A DNA stretch of 64,000 nt from Molanna angustata (Eukaryota > Arthropoda > Insecta > Trichoptera > Molannidae): assembly GCA_963576475.1 (NCBI GenBank), contig OY754972.1, positions 34,634,556-34,698,555 of the forward strand, read 5' to 3'. The notes under the pieces are model-generated. The model was not told the origin of the DNA. It worked only from the letters and a program-made list of their open reading frames with translations, and made no database searches. This document shows, piece after piece, positions 11,340 through 21,912 of the stretch. The stretch's first letter is position 1, and each line of letters starts with the position of its first letter. The translations under genes and the position numbers were made by a program.

Positions 11340-11572
11340 TCCATAACTTCAGACACTTCCGTCCCTCCTCAGTCACTTCATTCCTTCCTCAGTCCCTCAT
11401 CCATCACTCCTCATTCACTTCAGTCCCTCCTTAGTCACTTTAGTCCCTATTCCATACTTCATCAGTCTCTCTTCAGTCATTTAAGTCCTTCCTCAGTCAT
11501 TTAAGTCTATCCTCAGTCACTTCTGTCTCCTCAATCACTTCAGTCCCTCCTCAGTCACTTCCGTCTAATAAA
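11340..11572. repeat. Degenerate ~20-bp minisatellite (CAGTCCCTCCTCAGTCACTT-like)
   Basis: Roughly a dozen imperfect copies of a pyrimidine-rich unit built from CAGTCCCTCC and TCAGTCACTT. A comparable purine-rich array on the opposite strand lies at 45212-45475, so the two may share an origin. Confidence 0.65.
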
Positions 11573-12106
11573 TATTTTCCTGTAATAATGCGTTATGTGT
11601 AATATTAAAAAAAATACATTTAAATTAAAAAACATTCTTGGGTATGGACTGAACGAATCCCCAATGTTTCATTGCAATATCAAATAGATCATTTTAAAAA
11701 AAAATTTGGACCGACTTATGTTACCCTGGTAGCATAATTTTCAAATCCTCATAGTTTCATTTTTCAAAACTTTTTAGTGACAAGTCGAACAAATACTTAA
11801 ATAAATTTTAATGCAAAATCCTTCTCCGGTGCGCGCTGAACAAATCCTCAAAGTTTCATCGCAGTCGGATGTGCGGTTTAGGAGTCCATCGATCACACAC
11901 AAAGAAACAAATATACCAACATCCACTTTTATATATACCCTTTTTGCAAGAACAACGTAACATATAGAAATGTGTTTTTTTTCTTCAATCCTCAAAAACC
12001 GTGACGTGATTAACTTTATTTTCTATGAAAACATATTTATTAAAAAAATTCAAATTTTTTTATACTTAGTTCGGTATCTTTAAAATATATCTTAATTTCA
12101 AATGAT
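11573..12106. other. AT-rich stretch with a decayed transposon end
   Basis: Two related blocks (about 11640-11720 and 11815-11900) hold CTGAACAAATCCTCAAAGTT and ATCGATCACACACAAAGAAA. This is the pattern of arthropod transposon tails in which a degenerate coding-like block ends in a CACACA run followed by TATATA. The family cannot be named. Confidence 0.3.
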
Positions 12107-13717
12107 TCACATAATAATTAAAAATGTTACAAGAGCAAAAGGACAAAATTTAACACCGTATAAAATTATTTTTGATTTTAAATTCCAGTTACTAATATTA
12201 AAATTCAAAGGTTGGTTTGAAATGTTGAAAATCTTGGTGATTTTATCGGATTGATCCCAAGCTTCATTTTGTTTGTTGGTTCGGACTACGAAATCTGTTT
12301 TTCTTTTTGATGGTTCCTTACGACGAGGTGGCAATTTCTTTGATAAATATTCTGGTAGATTGGAGAACACTGATGGTACAGCATCTTTTTTCAACCTCAA
12401 TCTTTTTCGATGTACATTAATGATTTGACCTGAAACATTGAAACATAATTATTAGTCAATTTATTTATGGTGATAAATGATAAATAATAGTTTGATGGAA
12501 CATAATAAATGTCTAAACTTGAACGCACTTATTGTAGAGTTCTTTATATATAATTTTTTGTATATTTTTTTGTTTGTATGATTCTTATTTGTCGGTAAGA
12601 TATCTGACTCTGAGATAAGTCTTGGGTTCACAGTTTTAAATTGCGTTTTCTGTCTAAATTTGTGAGACTATAAATATCATAAATCAAAGATATTTTGTTA
12701 AGATCAAAGTTTAGTATGAAAATGTCATTCATCAAGTCTGAATCTGATCTTAAAATCAACTTCATGGGTAGCCATGCTGGTTTCTTTTTTGAAGTATGTG
12801 ATTTGACTTTTCATAGCCGTATGAAAAGATTTGTTAACGTTAATTTTCATTCCAAACTTATTTTGTACGTTTTGGTACCTATATTCTTGTGTATTGCTTT
12901 TCGGGCAACTACTATGTTAAATATTATCTAACATGCATCCAATAACAAGTAAGTTGCTACATTCTGGAGACTAATTATATTTATCTTCGTGTCTCAGGAG
13001 TCAGATATCTATACATACATACCATCACGCCATGTCCCTCACGGGGTAGGCAGAGAGAACCGAACGCCACGTTTTTCTATCTTGACACACATTCATCGCC
13101 TCATCAACATTCATATATTGTCTTATACACGTTCATCTGTTGTTCACGCTTCTTACATTTCCATCTTTCAGAATATTGTTTACATGGTCGTGCCATACTT
13201 TTCTTGGGCGCCCCCGACCTCTTATTCCATTCCTGTCAGCTTTATATATTTTCATCAGGCGTTCTTCATTCATTCTCCCCAAGTAGCCAAACCATCTCAA
13301 TGTGTTAACTTTAATTCTGTTAATTACATCTTTCTTCATCTTACATTCTTTCCTTGTATCTTCATTTCGAATTCTGTCATATATCATTCTGTTACAAATT
13401 CTTCTAAGCGATCTCATTTCAACTGCATTTATTCTGCTTTCGTACGACTTCTGCCATGTCCAGGTCTCACTAGCATACGTCAGTCACTTACAGAAAAATC
13501 ACTTACCACCTGTGCAATTAAATGTATCTTCCTTAACTATGTCTTCTTCGCGAAAATGCTTTATACACACACTTGTATATGGAGAAGCAGTTAGGTTGGC
13601 TCTTGGTATGCTTTGAATCCATTGCCTTCTTAATGCATCAGTTTTAGGAAAAGAAAAGCAATTTGTATACTTCTTATTGTAATTGGACTGGCATCCAGGA
13701 GCACGACAGCCCTTCAT
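12107..13717 (-). CDS. THAP-domain zinc-finger protein (two exons on - strand)
   Basis: Exon 13717-13507 starts with ATG and encodes the THAP module. MKGCRAPGC gives the first two cysteines, FSFPKTDALRRQWIQSI carries the invariant FP and Trp, and VCIKHFREEDI gives the Cys-x2-His pair. It ends at a GTAAGT donor (13506) in phase 1. Exon 12429-12107 follows a TTTCAG acceptor, keeps the frame, and soon gives LKKDAVPSVF, the AVPxxF box that closes THAP domains. The joined product is about 180 residues; its tail is basic then Asn-rich and unrecognised. An acceptor-like TTTTACAG directly before the exon at 13722 suggests a 5' untranslated exon upstream. THAP proteins bind DNA through a zinc-coordinated C2CH fold. 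The intron (13506-12430) holds an RTE fragment on the same strand. A further 3' exon cannot be excluded. Confidence 0.75.
13012..13490 (-). pseudogene. RTE-type retrotransposon 3' fragment in THAP intron
   Basis: Reverse-strand frames match the element at 845-1600 closely: MRSLRRICNRMIYDRIRNED, RWFGYLGRMNEERLMKIY, then GRGRPRKVWHDHVNNILK. On the + strand it begins with the reversed CATACATACCATCACGCCAT tail. One frameshift lies in or near the last coding segment. It carries only the end of the reverse transcriptase, so it is a dead 5'-truncated insertion. Confidence 0.75.
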
Positions 13718-13721
13718 ATTT

Positions 13722-14913
13722 CTGTAAAACATTTAATTGATTTAATTGACAAAATCAACAGAAATTTATATTGTAACTATAAGGAGCGGGTAAATAAGAA
13801 ATTTATCAATTTTAGAATACCTATATTATACCGGTTGTCATGACAGTAACATAAAATATCTGAAGAAAGGATCTCGATACAAAAAAATATAAATCACAAT
13901 CCAAACCTAGCCACGGTTTTAAATATATTTTCTAAAATAAAGATATTTATTTGAAATCAGAAATGCCCTCAAAATTGTCCACATTATAATCGATGGACTC
14001 AAATTTGTTTTCCATAAAACATGTAAGGTGGTTTGGGAGAAATTTTGAAAAATAAACGCATCGAAATACTATTCATGTATATTAGTTCGTTATACAATCA
14101 AAAACTAAATTTAAACATAAACATACAAAAACACATTATAATTCTATGACAAAAACAAATAATTCAATAATGAAAATATTAATCAACCCAATAATATGAT
14201 TGTGAACAAATACGATCGCCGTGTCACATTTTAGTCGCATTAGTGTGATCATATTTCGAAATATACCTATATATATTTTTCTTTAATAATATGCACTATA
14301 TCATAATAAATTTGTGTTTAATCACTTCTAAACATTAGATTACAATTTTAACGACAATATTGTATCAATAAAATATTTCATAACCATGAAAATGTTTCTG
14401 ACATTACATTTCAATGTATTTACGTTATATATCAAAAATTATGGTAAATAACCAAACAAAATAATATGAAAACGCTTAACTAATGTTTAATATTAATAAA
14501 TAAATGATAAAAACAATTATGTTTGTACTTACGGAGATTTAAAAAACAGCACGACAAACCAACACTAACCGAAAACGAATCAAAATGTACTGATTTCTAT
14601 GCAAAAACAGACGCCAAGACGCGTAAACCCCCGACTGATACGTCGGCCATATTGGAAAATATTCTCTCATACATTACGGCATGATATAACTGCAAAAACT
14701 GCAAATCCAGAGGGCGCTGACAATGCACACCAGTTACTTCCTTAATTGCTTTCTATTATTTTTTTCAACTGTTAACTCTATTTTCGATTAATAAATACGA
14801 AAATATCATGTCGTATTCAACAATCTTCATACAAACCGCGTTTTTCTTGCCTACCGATTGTGCGAAAGAGACAACATTTTTTTGCCTCACGTCACCGCTA
14901 TGAAAAGTTGACA
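13722..14913. other. Region upstream of the THAP gene
   Basis: AT-rich with no coding signal. The part at about 14590-14720, on the - strand, contains CCCTCTGGATT and ATGGCCGACGTATCAGTCG, also found on the + strand near 6955-7060. It lies in front of the - strand THAP gene and could be its promoter or first exon; this is inference. Confidence 0.3.
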
Positions 14914-15443
14914 AGTACTCCATCTAGGTATATACATTTAATATCTTTGGGTTTTTCCTGAGACTGTTGCCTTGGCTGAACCGTAGAGGCCTTTGCGCGT
15001 TTCGGCGAGTCGCCTGCCAGGGTTTCGTCCGACGGATTCCCTCGGTCAGGTTGTGCCACCTAGGTGTTTCCATCGGCTCTAAGCCAACTATAAGTTTTAA
15101 ATCTTCTTTGCATACGTTGAGCTGAACACGGACATTCCCAGTGGCCGAGGACGTCCACCGACCCGTAGGTCAACGCAGACTACGCCGGGTGGGCTGTCGA
15201 TCCACCATCATCGACAGGGGTCCAAGCTGGGAGACCACGTCCTCACGGTGAGTGGCCTTTAATATTCTCTTACCTTGGTCCAGTAGTATTAACAGTTTAT
15301 CCGAGGGGAGTGACACCTTGAGACGACGCCTTTACGTCGTCCCTAGCTCCACCTAAACTGCACACGTCTACGCTGAGTGCTGTTCGGGGCTGGTCAGCGG
15401 CCTTGCCCCCTGAGTCTCCGAACAGCGTGAGGCGAAGGAGTGT
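14914..15443. other. GC-rich island, unclassified, with an inverted boundary block
   Basis: Begins with GACAAGTACTCCATCTAGG, the reverse complement of the block at about 5955-5985. It then becomes clearly GC-rich to 15440. No open frame with a recognisable domain. The sharp composition change suggests part of an inserted element, for example an untranslated region. Confidence 0.35.
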
Positions 15444-15690
15444 CACATACATACATACCATCATGCTGTATTCATATTCTGGGTAGGATCAAAGGACTGA
15501 CCTCCATACTATCCTATCTTGACATACCTATCCTATCCTATATATCCTATCTTGTATAGAAAACCAAATATCTTAAAATATTAAATAATTTGTATTTATG
15601 GGTTTATAGTTTATTCTTCAACTATACATACCTACATATAGATACTATCGCTATCGACAGTTGGATCTCATGTGTTACATGCAACTTGTA
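15444..15690 (-). repeat. Repeat family A copy, reverse orientation
   Basis: On the + strand it starts with the reversed tail CATACATACATACCATCATG. It passes through GGATCAAAGGACTGACCTCC and ends with ACTATCGCTATCGACAGTTG and TGTTACATGCAACT. It covers about the same length as the first part of the copy at 3533-3740 and lacks the block after the TATG tail. Confidence 0.7.
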
Positions 15691-16301
15691 GTATATTTTC
15701 GCCACAAGTTTGGTATTTTCGGCAGTTTCGAAAACGGTCACACTGGACATGATGTGACACATGACAGTCGAAAGCCGGTTTGACTATAAATGACATTTGT
15801 ATTTTTTCATGCGTCGATTTAAAATCTGTTTTTTGTTTGAAGTCAACAGTCAAAGTCAATATTTTCGATGAGAATTATTTTAAGAGGACTAAAATAAGAA
15901 TTCTTGTTAGTTAAATACACGATACACTGGTAACGGTGATAAAAAACCTCTAAAAAATAAGTAAGGTATACATGATTTTGTTTTAAAATGTTTACACGAA
16001 AATTGAAATAAAGGTACCTACAATTATATTAGGTTTTTATGCATTATTTGTTAGAGGAGGCCATGAAGGTATTAATGAGGATACCCAGGCTTATTGTGGG
16101 CTGTAGCGACATTGGTGATGATATTTTTCTTTTCGAAATAATTGTTTAAATTATCCCAATAGTTTTTATAAAGTGTAAGAAAACTGTATTGGATTCCCTC
16201 TAGAAAGAAACTGTATTGGATTCCTTCATACATTTTTCGTAATTTTAGGTATTTATTTTTTATAATTTTTCAAAACATTTCCCCTAAAAGTTTTTAACTT
16301 T
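15691..16301. other. AT-rich stretch, no gene seen
   Basis: A short direct repeat (GAAACTGTATTGGATTCC, twice within 16175-16225). Otherwise nothing is recognised. Confidence 0.3.
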
Positions 16302-16676
16302 TCCGTTATATAGATGTGTTTATCTATCTATTTCCGTTATATAGATGTGTTTATCTATCTATTTCCGTTATATAGATGTGTTTATCTATCTATTTCCGTT
16401 ATATAGATGTGTTTATCTATCTATTTCCGTTATATAGATGTGTTTATATCTATCTATTTCCGTTATATAGATGTGTTTATCTATCTATTTCCGTTATATA
16501 GATGTGTTTATCTATCTATTTCCGTTATATAGATGTGTTTATCTATCTATTTCCGTTATATAGATGTGTTTATCTATCTATTTCCATTATATAGATGTTC
16601 CGTTATCTATTTCCGTTATATAGATGTGTTTAACTATCTATTTCCGTTATATAGATGTGTTTATCTATCTATTGAT
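16302..16676. repeat. 31-bp minisatellite, about 12 copies
   Basis: The unit is TTTCCGTTATATAGATGTG followed by TTTATCTATCTA. Copies are almost identical; one has a two-base insertion near 16445 and the last few are rearranged (about 16595-16635). An apparent frame across the array is a by-product of the repetition. Confidence 0.9.
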
Positions 16677-16768
16677 ATAAAAATTATTGTGTACAACAAG
16701 GGACAGGACTTGTAAACAATTACCTTCATTTTGCACTTTTCACTTATAGTGTACCTACTTACTTTACT

Positions 16769-18735
16769 TTATACTTTTCGAATGGCTAGACTCTTCTGTG
16801 CCCAGAAAAGGCCCCGCAGCCAGTCCAACGCTTCTTGCTTTGCCTCGTGGATGTCCCCCAGCTCTCCCGGATACCTGTGCAGCGGGCACTCTTCAACAAT
16901 GTGGCGGGCGCCACAGTCACACCCCGGCGATTCTCTCTTTCCCCATTTCCATAAAAGATGGTTGCAACACCCCATGCCTGTTCTTATTCTTTCTGTTGAG
17001 CTGCACCCAGGTTCTGCGAGGGAGGTCGAAACCAGGGACACGGATGGTTGGGTCCTAGACCAGATTGTTGGTGCACACTTCTGAGTCTGTCCATAGAGCC
17101 CTCCATTCATTCTCAGTGTTGTAGCTTTCCTCCTCCACTCCCCAAATTGGTCATCGGGACTTGAGTCTCACTCTTGGTGGATGTGTGATATAAGTGTATA
17201 CTGGGAGTGCTGGATTGTTTTTTATCCTTTTGTTTTCCTTTACAGTAGCCTGATTTCTCCTGATGGGGGGTAGGGCGATATTCGAAAGTACGTGAAGCCA
17301 TGGTACCGGAGTAGATTTTACCGTACCTGATATGGTTCTCATTGATTGGTTCAGCTCGGCATCTAGACGTCCACAGTGTGAGCTCCTCGCCCACACCAGG
17401 GAACAATATTCCGCCCTGCTGTAGACCAGAGCCATTACTAATCTTCTCAATGTTTCAGCACTGCTACCCCATGTTGTACCAGCCAGTTTGGAAATTATGT
17501 TATTTCGAGATTTAATCTTATTCTTTACTTGTTCTATGTGCTGCTTGTAAGTGAGTGATCTGTCTAGCTTCACCCCCAGATATTAAGGATTTTTTACATT
17601 AGGAATCCTCTCCGTACCAATGAGTAGTCCAATAAAACAGTCATAATTTGGAGCTTCCGGTTTAATTCTGTTTACATTTGCCTCTATATATGATATGTAC
17701 AAGTTCCAATTTGTCCTTTTTAGATTCCATCTTGGTATTTGTGGTTGGTGTAACACCGGTATGTGCAGTCCCACCTTCACAATCACTGGGTAGTGTTGGC
17801 TTTTTGGAAATTTCTGTAGTATATCTTTTTTGCTCATTAGTGGGACACCTAATTTGTTTGTGGAGACGAAACACAGATCTGGAGAGGTGGTGCTCCTCCA
17901 TCTACCCGATTGAAAAGTGCCTCCCTATTTGGAATCATATAGGAGATGCAGGTTGTGTAAAGAAGCCCACTCCGTGATCGCTTCCCCGTCCCTGTCCTCA
18001 TCTGAGTATCTCCATTGTGTGCTGCATGAGTTAATATCCCCTATAATAATGCATGGGTGCTTATCGTATTGTGGGAGTTCCTGTGGTTGCCAATTTCTAT
18101 ACGTTGTATACAACGTATACAAGTTAGTTAGTAGTTTTAGTTTGTATACGTTGACCACGGTAAGGTCACCCGGTAGTATTTGTATCCTCTCCCAGAGCGA
18201 TGGCCTTTCCTGATTTCTCATCTCTGACATATGTTGGTATTCCGTATTTTTTATGGCCCTTGGAGTTTATCAAAGTAAAACCGGGGATCTCCAATTTCCG
18301 TGTATCATTTTCTCCTATGTGGGTCTCTTGGATGGTCAGTCAATATGTCCACCTCGTTCATAATCTTTGAGAGAATCTCTGCCTTCGCTCTTGTGAGACC
18401 TTCCACATTTATCTGTCCTATTTTCGTAGTTCTGGCCACGTTTCACCCCTCATACTTGGGATGTGTATCCTGAGTCATGTTTGTATATGTCTTGAAATTT
18501 CATTGGTGTCAATTTTTTAGAATTTCTACGAGTATTCCCTCGGAGAGGCTCGTTGTTTTGGTCCTGAGAAGGACCGTTTGAGCCCTGGCCAGGAGGTCTA
18601 CTAGAGACGTCTCTCCGCCTAGGCATGCTAGTTTGTTTCATGCCTATTATAGGTGTTGTTTGATTTAGATTTAATCTGTTTATTTTTATCTTCGTTTTCA
18701 TATTTATAAGTCTCTTTCGTTTCGTTTTCGGCATT
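16769..18735 (-). pseudogene. Internally deleted non-LTR retrotransposon (endonuclease and RT end)
   Basis: Read on the - strand, a basic Pro/Asn/Arg-rich stretch (18734-18450) comes first and may be the end of an ORF1. Next come pieces of an endonuclease-exonuclease-phosphatase domain: CIIIGDINSCSTQW and DRDGEAITEWASLHNLHLLY at about 18050-17930, then GLLIGTERIPNV at about 17610. The next open piece is already the C-terminal side of a reverse transcriptase (YKQHIEQVKNKIKSRNNI, LVMALVYSRAEYCSLVWA), so the catalytic core is deleted. The end carries CDCGARHIVEECPLHRY, a zinc-knuckle-like tail, and ALDWLRGLFW. Several stops and shifts are present, and a 22-base perfect palindrome (18098-18119) sits in the endonuclease. 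It is dead; the clade is probably Jockey-related. Confidence 0.65.
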
Positions 18736-18739
18736 ACTC

Positions 18740-19555
18740 ACAGGAGGGACCAACGTGAAGGTCTAGCACTTCCCCCCCCACTGGTGTACGATCCTGCGAT
18801 TTTAGACTTACGTCATTTTGTATAGTGGGCCCATACAAAATTTATACTTATACTTAAGTCATAGTATGATTTAATTTTTGATGTTTTTTTTTCTGTAAAA
18901 GGATACCACTGCAGGTAACAACAATTGAATAATATGAAACCCTGAGTAGTGGTGACTTTCTGAGATAACGGCCTTCAAAGTGTTGAAAATTGCTATTTTA
19001 ACATGATGTCTGTGTAGTATTAAGCACGATTTTTTTATATCTGCTGCAGAAGACTATTATAAACCCCACAACAGGCCTTTGAAGAGACATAACAGGTGAA
19101 TAAAAAATGTAAAATATTAAGAAAAACCAAACAAGGTCTACAGATTAAGTAAGAGAATGCAGGCGATATTTTTTTACTGCGCAGATTTTGTATTGGTTGA
19201 TTTGAATTAGATTATATCCCTGTACTAATATTGGTTTGTGTGCAGGTGACGCTACCCCCACTCTCTTATTTGAGGAACCCTAGCTCTAATGCATCTGTTG
19301 ATAAGTATATGTTTATAAAATATTCATTATAAAAATATTTTTATTTTATTGAGGGGTATACACAGATGTGAACAGGTTACATTCATTTTAATATATTTAC
19401 AAAAGTGGTACAATGCCATCCAATTATGTATATTCACTGTTAGTTATATTCAACAGAGCAGATAGGAAAGTGACGGGGAATGTCAGAGGATAACTAAAAG
19501 ACAGAGAGAGCAAATTAAGTTATACTGTACTCATACGAGAAAAGAAAACAAAACA
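18740..19555. other. Stretch without a recognised gene
   Basis: AT-rich. Short frames lack domains. Confidence 0.3.
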
Positions 19556-19866
19556 TCTATCCACTGTTATATCGGAACATGTTGGTTATTCCCATGTGTT
19601 CTAATTTACGCATAAGAATTTGCTGATCAACTTTATCAAACGTCTTTGAATAGTCAGTGTAAATTACACATCGACCTGTGTTTTGTCGTCCATGTTGCGT
19701 AATATCAGTAAAATTTGTAATATTTGTTAAGACAGAACGCTTCTTAAGAAATCCATGCTGATAATTCTGTATATTTTTGGATAAATTTTATCATAAATCA
19801 TTAAGCTTGGCTCAAATAACTTGGAGAAAATTGAAAGAATGGATGTTGGCGATAATTTTGAATATT
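19556..19866 (-). pseudogene. Non-LTR reverse transcriptase fragment (palm start)
   Basis: On the - strand, in two frames, it encodes blocks typical of Jockey/CR1-like reverse transcriptases: YDKIYPKI, YQHGFLKKRSVLTNITNF, and YTDYSKTFDKVDQQILMRKL. The last holds the first catalytic Asp of the polymerase. At least two frameshifts separate the blocks. It is an isolated scrap next to the 5' side of Aptx. Confidence 0.55.
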
Positions 19867-19993
19867 ATTATTACTCAGATTATTGCTAAATATATAAATA
19901 TATTCATTTCAGAATTTAGATTGTCTATCAAGCAGGAGTGAAGATTGATTGATTGATTGGACTTGATGCCGAACAATCTCGAGATTAAGTAAA

Positions 19994-21459
19994 ATGACAA
20001 GTGGATTGACAAAGAAACCTCATCATTGGTCTCAGGGCTTATTGTTCAGTTTGAATGATCCAACACAAGTGATTGAAAAGGATGATGTTGTAGCAGTCAT
20101 TAAAGACGCTTACCCAAAAGCCAAACACCATTTGTTGATATTGCCTTTGGAAGATATATCGGGAATATTCAAGCTTAACAAAAGCCATCTTGGACTCCTA
20201 CGACACATGGAGAATGTTGCTAAGAGGCATTGTAGTACAATTCAAAACACTAATTTTAAAATAGGATATCACAGTGTACCAAGTATGCAAAGACTTCATC
20301 TACATGTTATAAGTGATGATTTGGTCTCCGATAAATTGAAAACCAAAATACATTGGAATAGTTTTACTACTAATTTTTTTATAACATCTGAAGGTAAGCT
20401 AATACATGCTCTCCTGTTATTCAGACTTATTTGCTTGCCCCTTCTTTTACAGCCAAATCACATACATACCATAATTATAAATATAACTAGTTGCATGTAA
20501 CACACTGTCGATGGTGATAGTATGTGTGTAGTGTAAGAATTCGTAAACATCTGCCTATGTTATAACTAAAAATAAATTAACATACAAAACTATTGCCGAC
20601 CGCCGTGGCACAGTTGGTAAGCCGTTCGGTTTCTGTGCGGGCGTCCTGGGTTCGATTCCCAGCAGAGGAGAAATTGATTTAAATTCATTTCTCACGCAAA
20701 TATTGCTTCTCTGGGCTGGAAACACTGGTTAGTTGGAAGAAATTGCCATACGGCAATAAACTCGCCACTTGCGCAGTGTGCAAGGAAGTGTTTATTATTC
20801 ATATTATAAAACACCGAATCCAAATGATTGAATTTACTAAAATATTTTGTTATCCTATCGGTACAAAACTTGTATATCAGGATAGGATAGTGTGGAGTTC
20901 AGTCCTTCTTTCCTATACCAAATAGGAAAACAGCATGATGTTATGCATGTATGTATGAAGATTAAGTATGAAAATATAAGTCCCCGTAGATAATGTGTAT
21001 TTTGCCATACAAATTGTATGAAACAAAGTCGTCACTAAATTTTGAGATGTGCCATAGTCACATTGTGCGTTTAGTCGAAATTCTGCCTGAGGAGGGAACG
21101 GTTAGTTCCGAAACTGGTCACAAATTCAATCGACACGTGGTGTAAACAAAGTAAAAAATATAGTTAATTTTTGTTAAAATGTACCACAAATAATTTTCCT
21201 TCAATAGTAGAATTAGACATACCTCATAGGAATTACAGCGGTAATAATAAATTGTTTTAGAATTAGTGCACATTGAATAATTGTTTCAATTTTTTCTGTT
21301 ACAGATTTAATCAACTCACTGGAAAGTCAAGGTCACATACCTAAAATGTCTGAAACTGAACACAAAGCTTTAATGAATACACCTCTGAAATGTCACAAAT
21401 GCTTTTATATACCTAAGAATATGCCAGATTTAAAGAAGCATATTTTATCTCACATATGA
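19994..21459 (+). CDS. Aptx: Aprataxin, HIT-domain DNA-end repair enzyme (two coding exons)
   Basis: Exon 19994-20393 and exon 21305-21459 join in phase 1 (donor GTAAGC at 20394, acceptor TGTTACAG ending at 21304) to a 184-residue protein. The HIT domain begins HHWSQGLLFSL, then VIKDAYPKAKHHLLILP and LLRHMENVAKRH, and carries GYHSVPSMQRLHLHVISDD with His102 and His104. HWNSFTTNFF follows. The tail has a C2H2 finger, CHKC...HILSH. Aprataxin removes AMP from 5' ends of abortive DNA ligation intermediates in the nucleus. No FHA domain precedes the HIT domain, so this is the short form. The first position of the usual HxHxH motif is Arg100 here. The start is the first in-frame ATG after an acceptor-like TTTCAG at 19913, implying an upstream 5' UTR exon. 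The 911-base intron is filled with repeats. Confidence 0.9.
20486..21040 (+). repeat. Repeat family A copy in Aptx intron, split by a SINE
   Basis: The start (ACTAGTTGCATGTAACACA, then GTCGATGGTGATAGTATG) lies at 20486-20525. The later part (GTTCAGTCCTTCTTTCC, ACAGCATGATG, the TATG tail, and CATACAAATTGTATGAAACA) lies at about 20880-21040. The tRNA-derived SINE at 20595-20812 sits between them, so family A was there first. Confidence 0.65.
20595..20812 (+). mobile_element. tRNA-derived SINE in Aptx intron
   Basis: The best-preserved copy in the window. The A-box-like TGGCACAGTTGGTAAGC is at 20606 and the B box GGTTCGATTCC at 20649-20659. The body holds TTTCTCACGCAAATATTGCT, CACTGGTTAGTTGGAAGAAA, ACGGCAATAAACTCGCCACT and GCGCAGTGTGCAAGGAAGTG. 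It lies within repeat family A inside the Aptx intron. Confidence 0.85.
21075..21130 (+). ncRNA. Degenerate hammerhead-like motif, Penelope-type remnant
   Basis: CCTGAGGA is followed by a 5-bp stem (GGAAC-ggtta-GTTCC), then GAAAC and, four bases on, GTC. This is the order of a hammerhead core (CUGANGA, helix II, GAAA, NUH). Helix I is poorly paired, so activity is doubtful. Penelope-like elements carry such motifs. It lies in the Aptx intron. Confidence 0.35.
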
Positions 21460-21641
21460 TCATTATTATGAAATTTTCTTTGGAAGTTTTTGGAGGCATT
21501 AAATTTGTAATTATTTTTTTGGAGAAGTTTTAATATTTTAATATTGGATACATTGAAAATGTAGACTTTTGTAAATAGATGGTACCAATATAAGAAATTA
21601 AAAAAACAAAGTTGAATATTGATATTATTTGTCATCTAATT

Positions 21642-21647
21642 AATAAA
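21642..21647 (+). promoter_or_regulatory. Candidate polyadenylation signal of Aptx
   Basis: AATAAA 183 bases after the Aptx stop codon, just before the reverse SINE at 21695. In AT-rich DNA this hexamer is frequent, so support is positional. Confidence 0.35.
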
Positions 21648-21694
21648 TTTATTTAAAATCGTGAGCCATGGAGATGAGGCAGTAAATTAAAAAA

Positions 21695-21912
21695 TAAACT
21701 AAACTACCTTGCACCCTGTGCAATAGTCGAGTTTATTGCCATATGGCAATTTCTTCCTACTTATCAGTGTTTCCAGCCCAGAGAAGCACTATTTGAGTGA
21801 GAAATTAATTTAAATCAATTTCTCCTCTCCAGGGATCGAATTCAGGACACCCGTACTGAGCCAAACGGCTAAGTACGGGTGTCCTGGGCTGTGCCACAGT
21901 GATCGGTAAACT
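21695..21912 (-). mobile_element. tRNA-derived SINE, reverse copy with rearranged head
   Basis: The body is clear in reverse (CTTGCACCCTGTGCAATAG, GAGTTTATTGCCATATGGCA, CAGTGTTTCCAGCCCAGAGA). In the tRNA-like head, CAGGACACCCGTACT (21843-21857) and AGTACGGGTGTCCTG (21872-21886) form a perfect 15-bp inverted repeat. The other copies lack this, so part of the head was duplicated in inverse orientation. Confidence 0.75.

Noticed and set aside
16302..16676. CRISPR-like regular repeat array
   Set aside because: No unique spacers; units are contiguous, as in a minisatellite. The same holds for the other arrays.
20595..20670. tRNA gene
   Set aside because: A and B boxes are present, but the head does not fold as a full cloverleaf and it continues into a body shared by other copies; it is a SINE.
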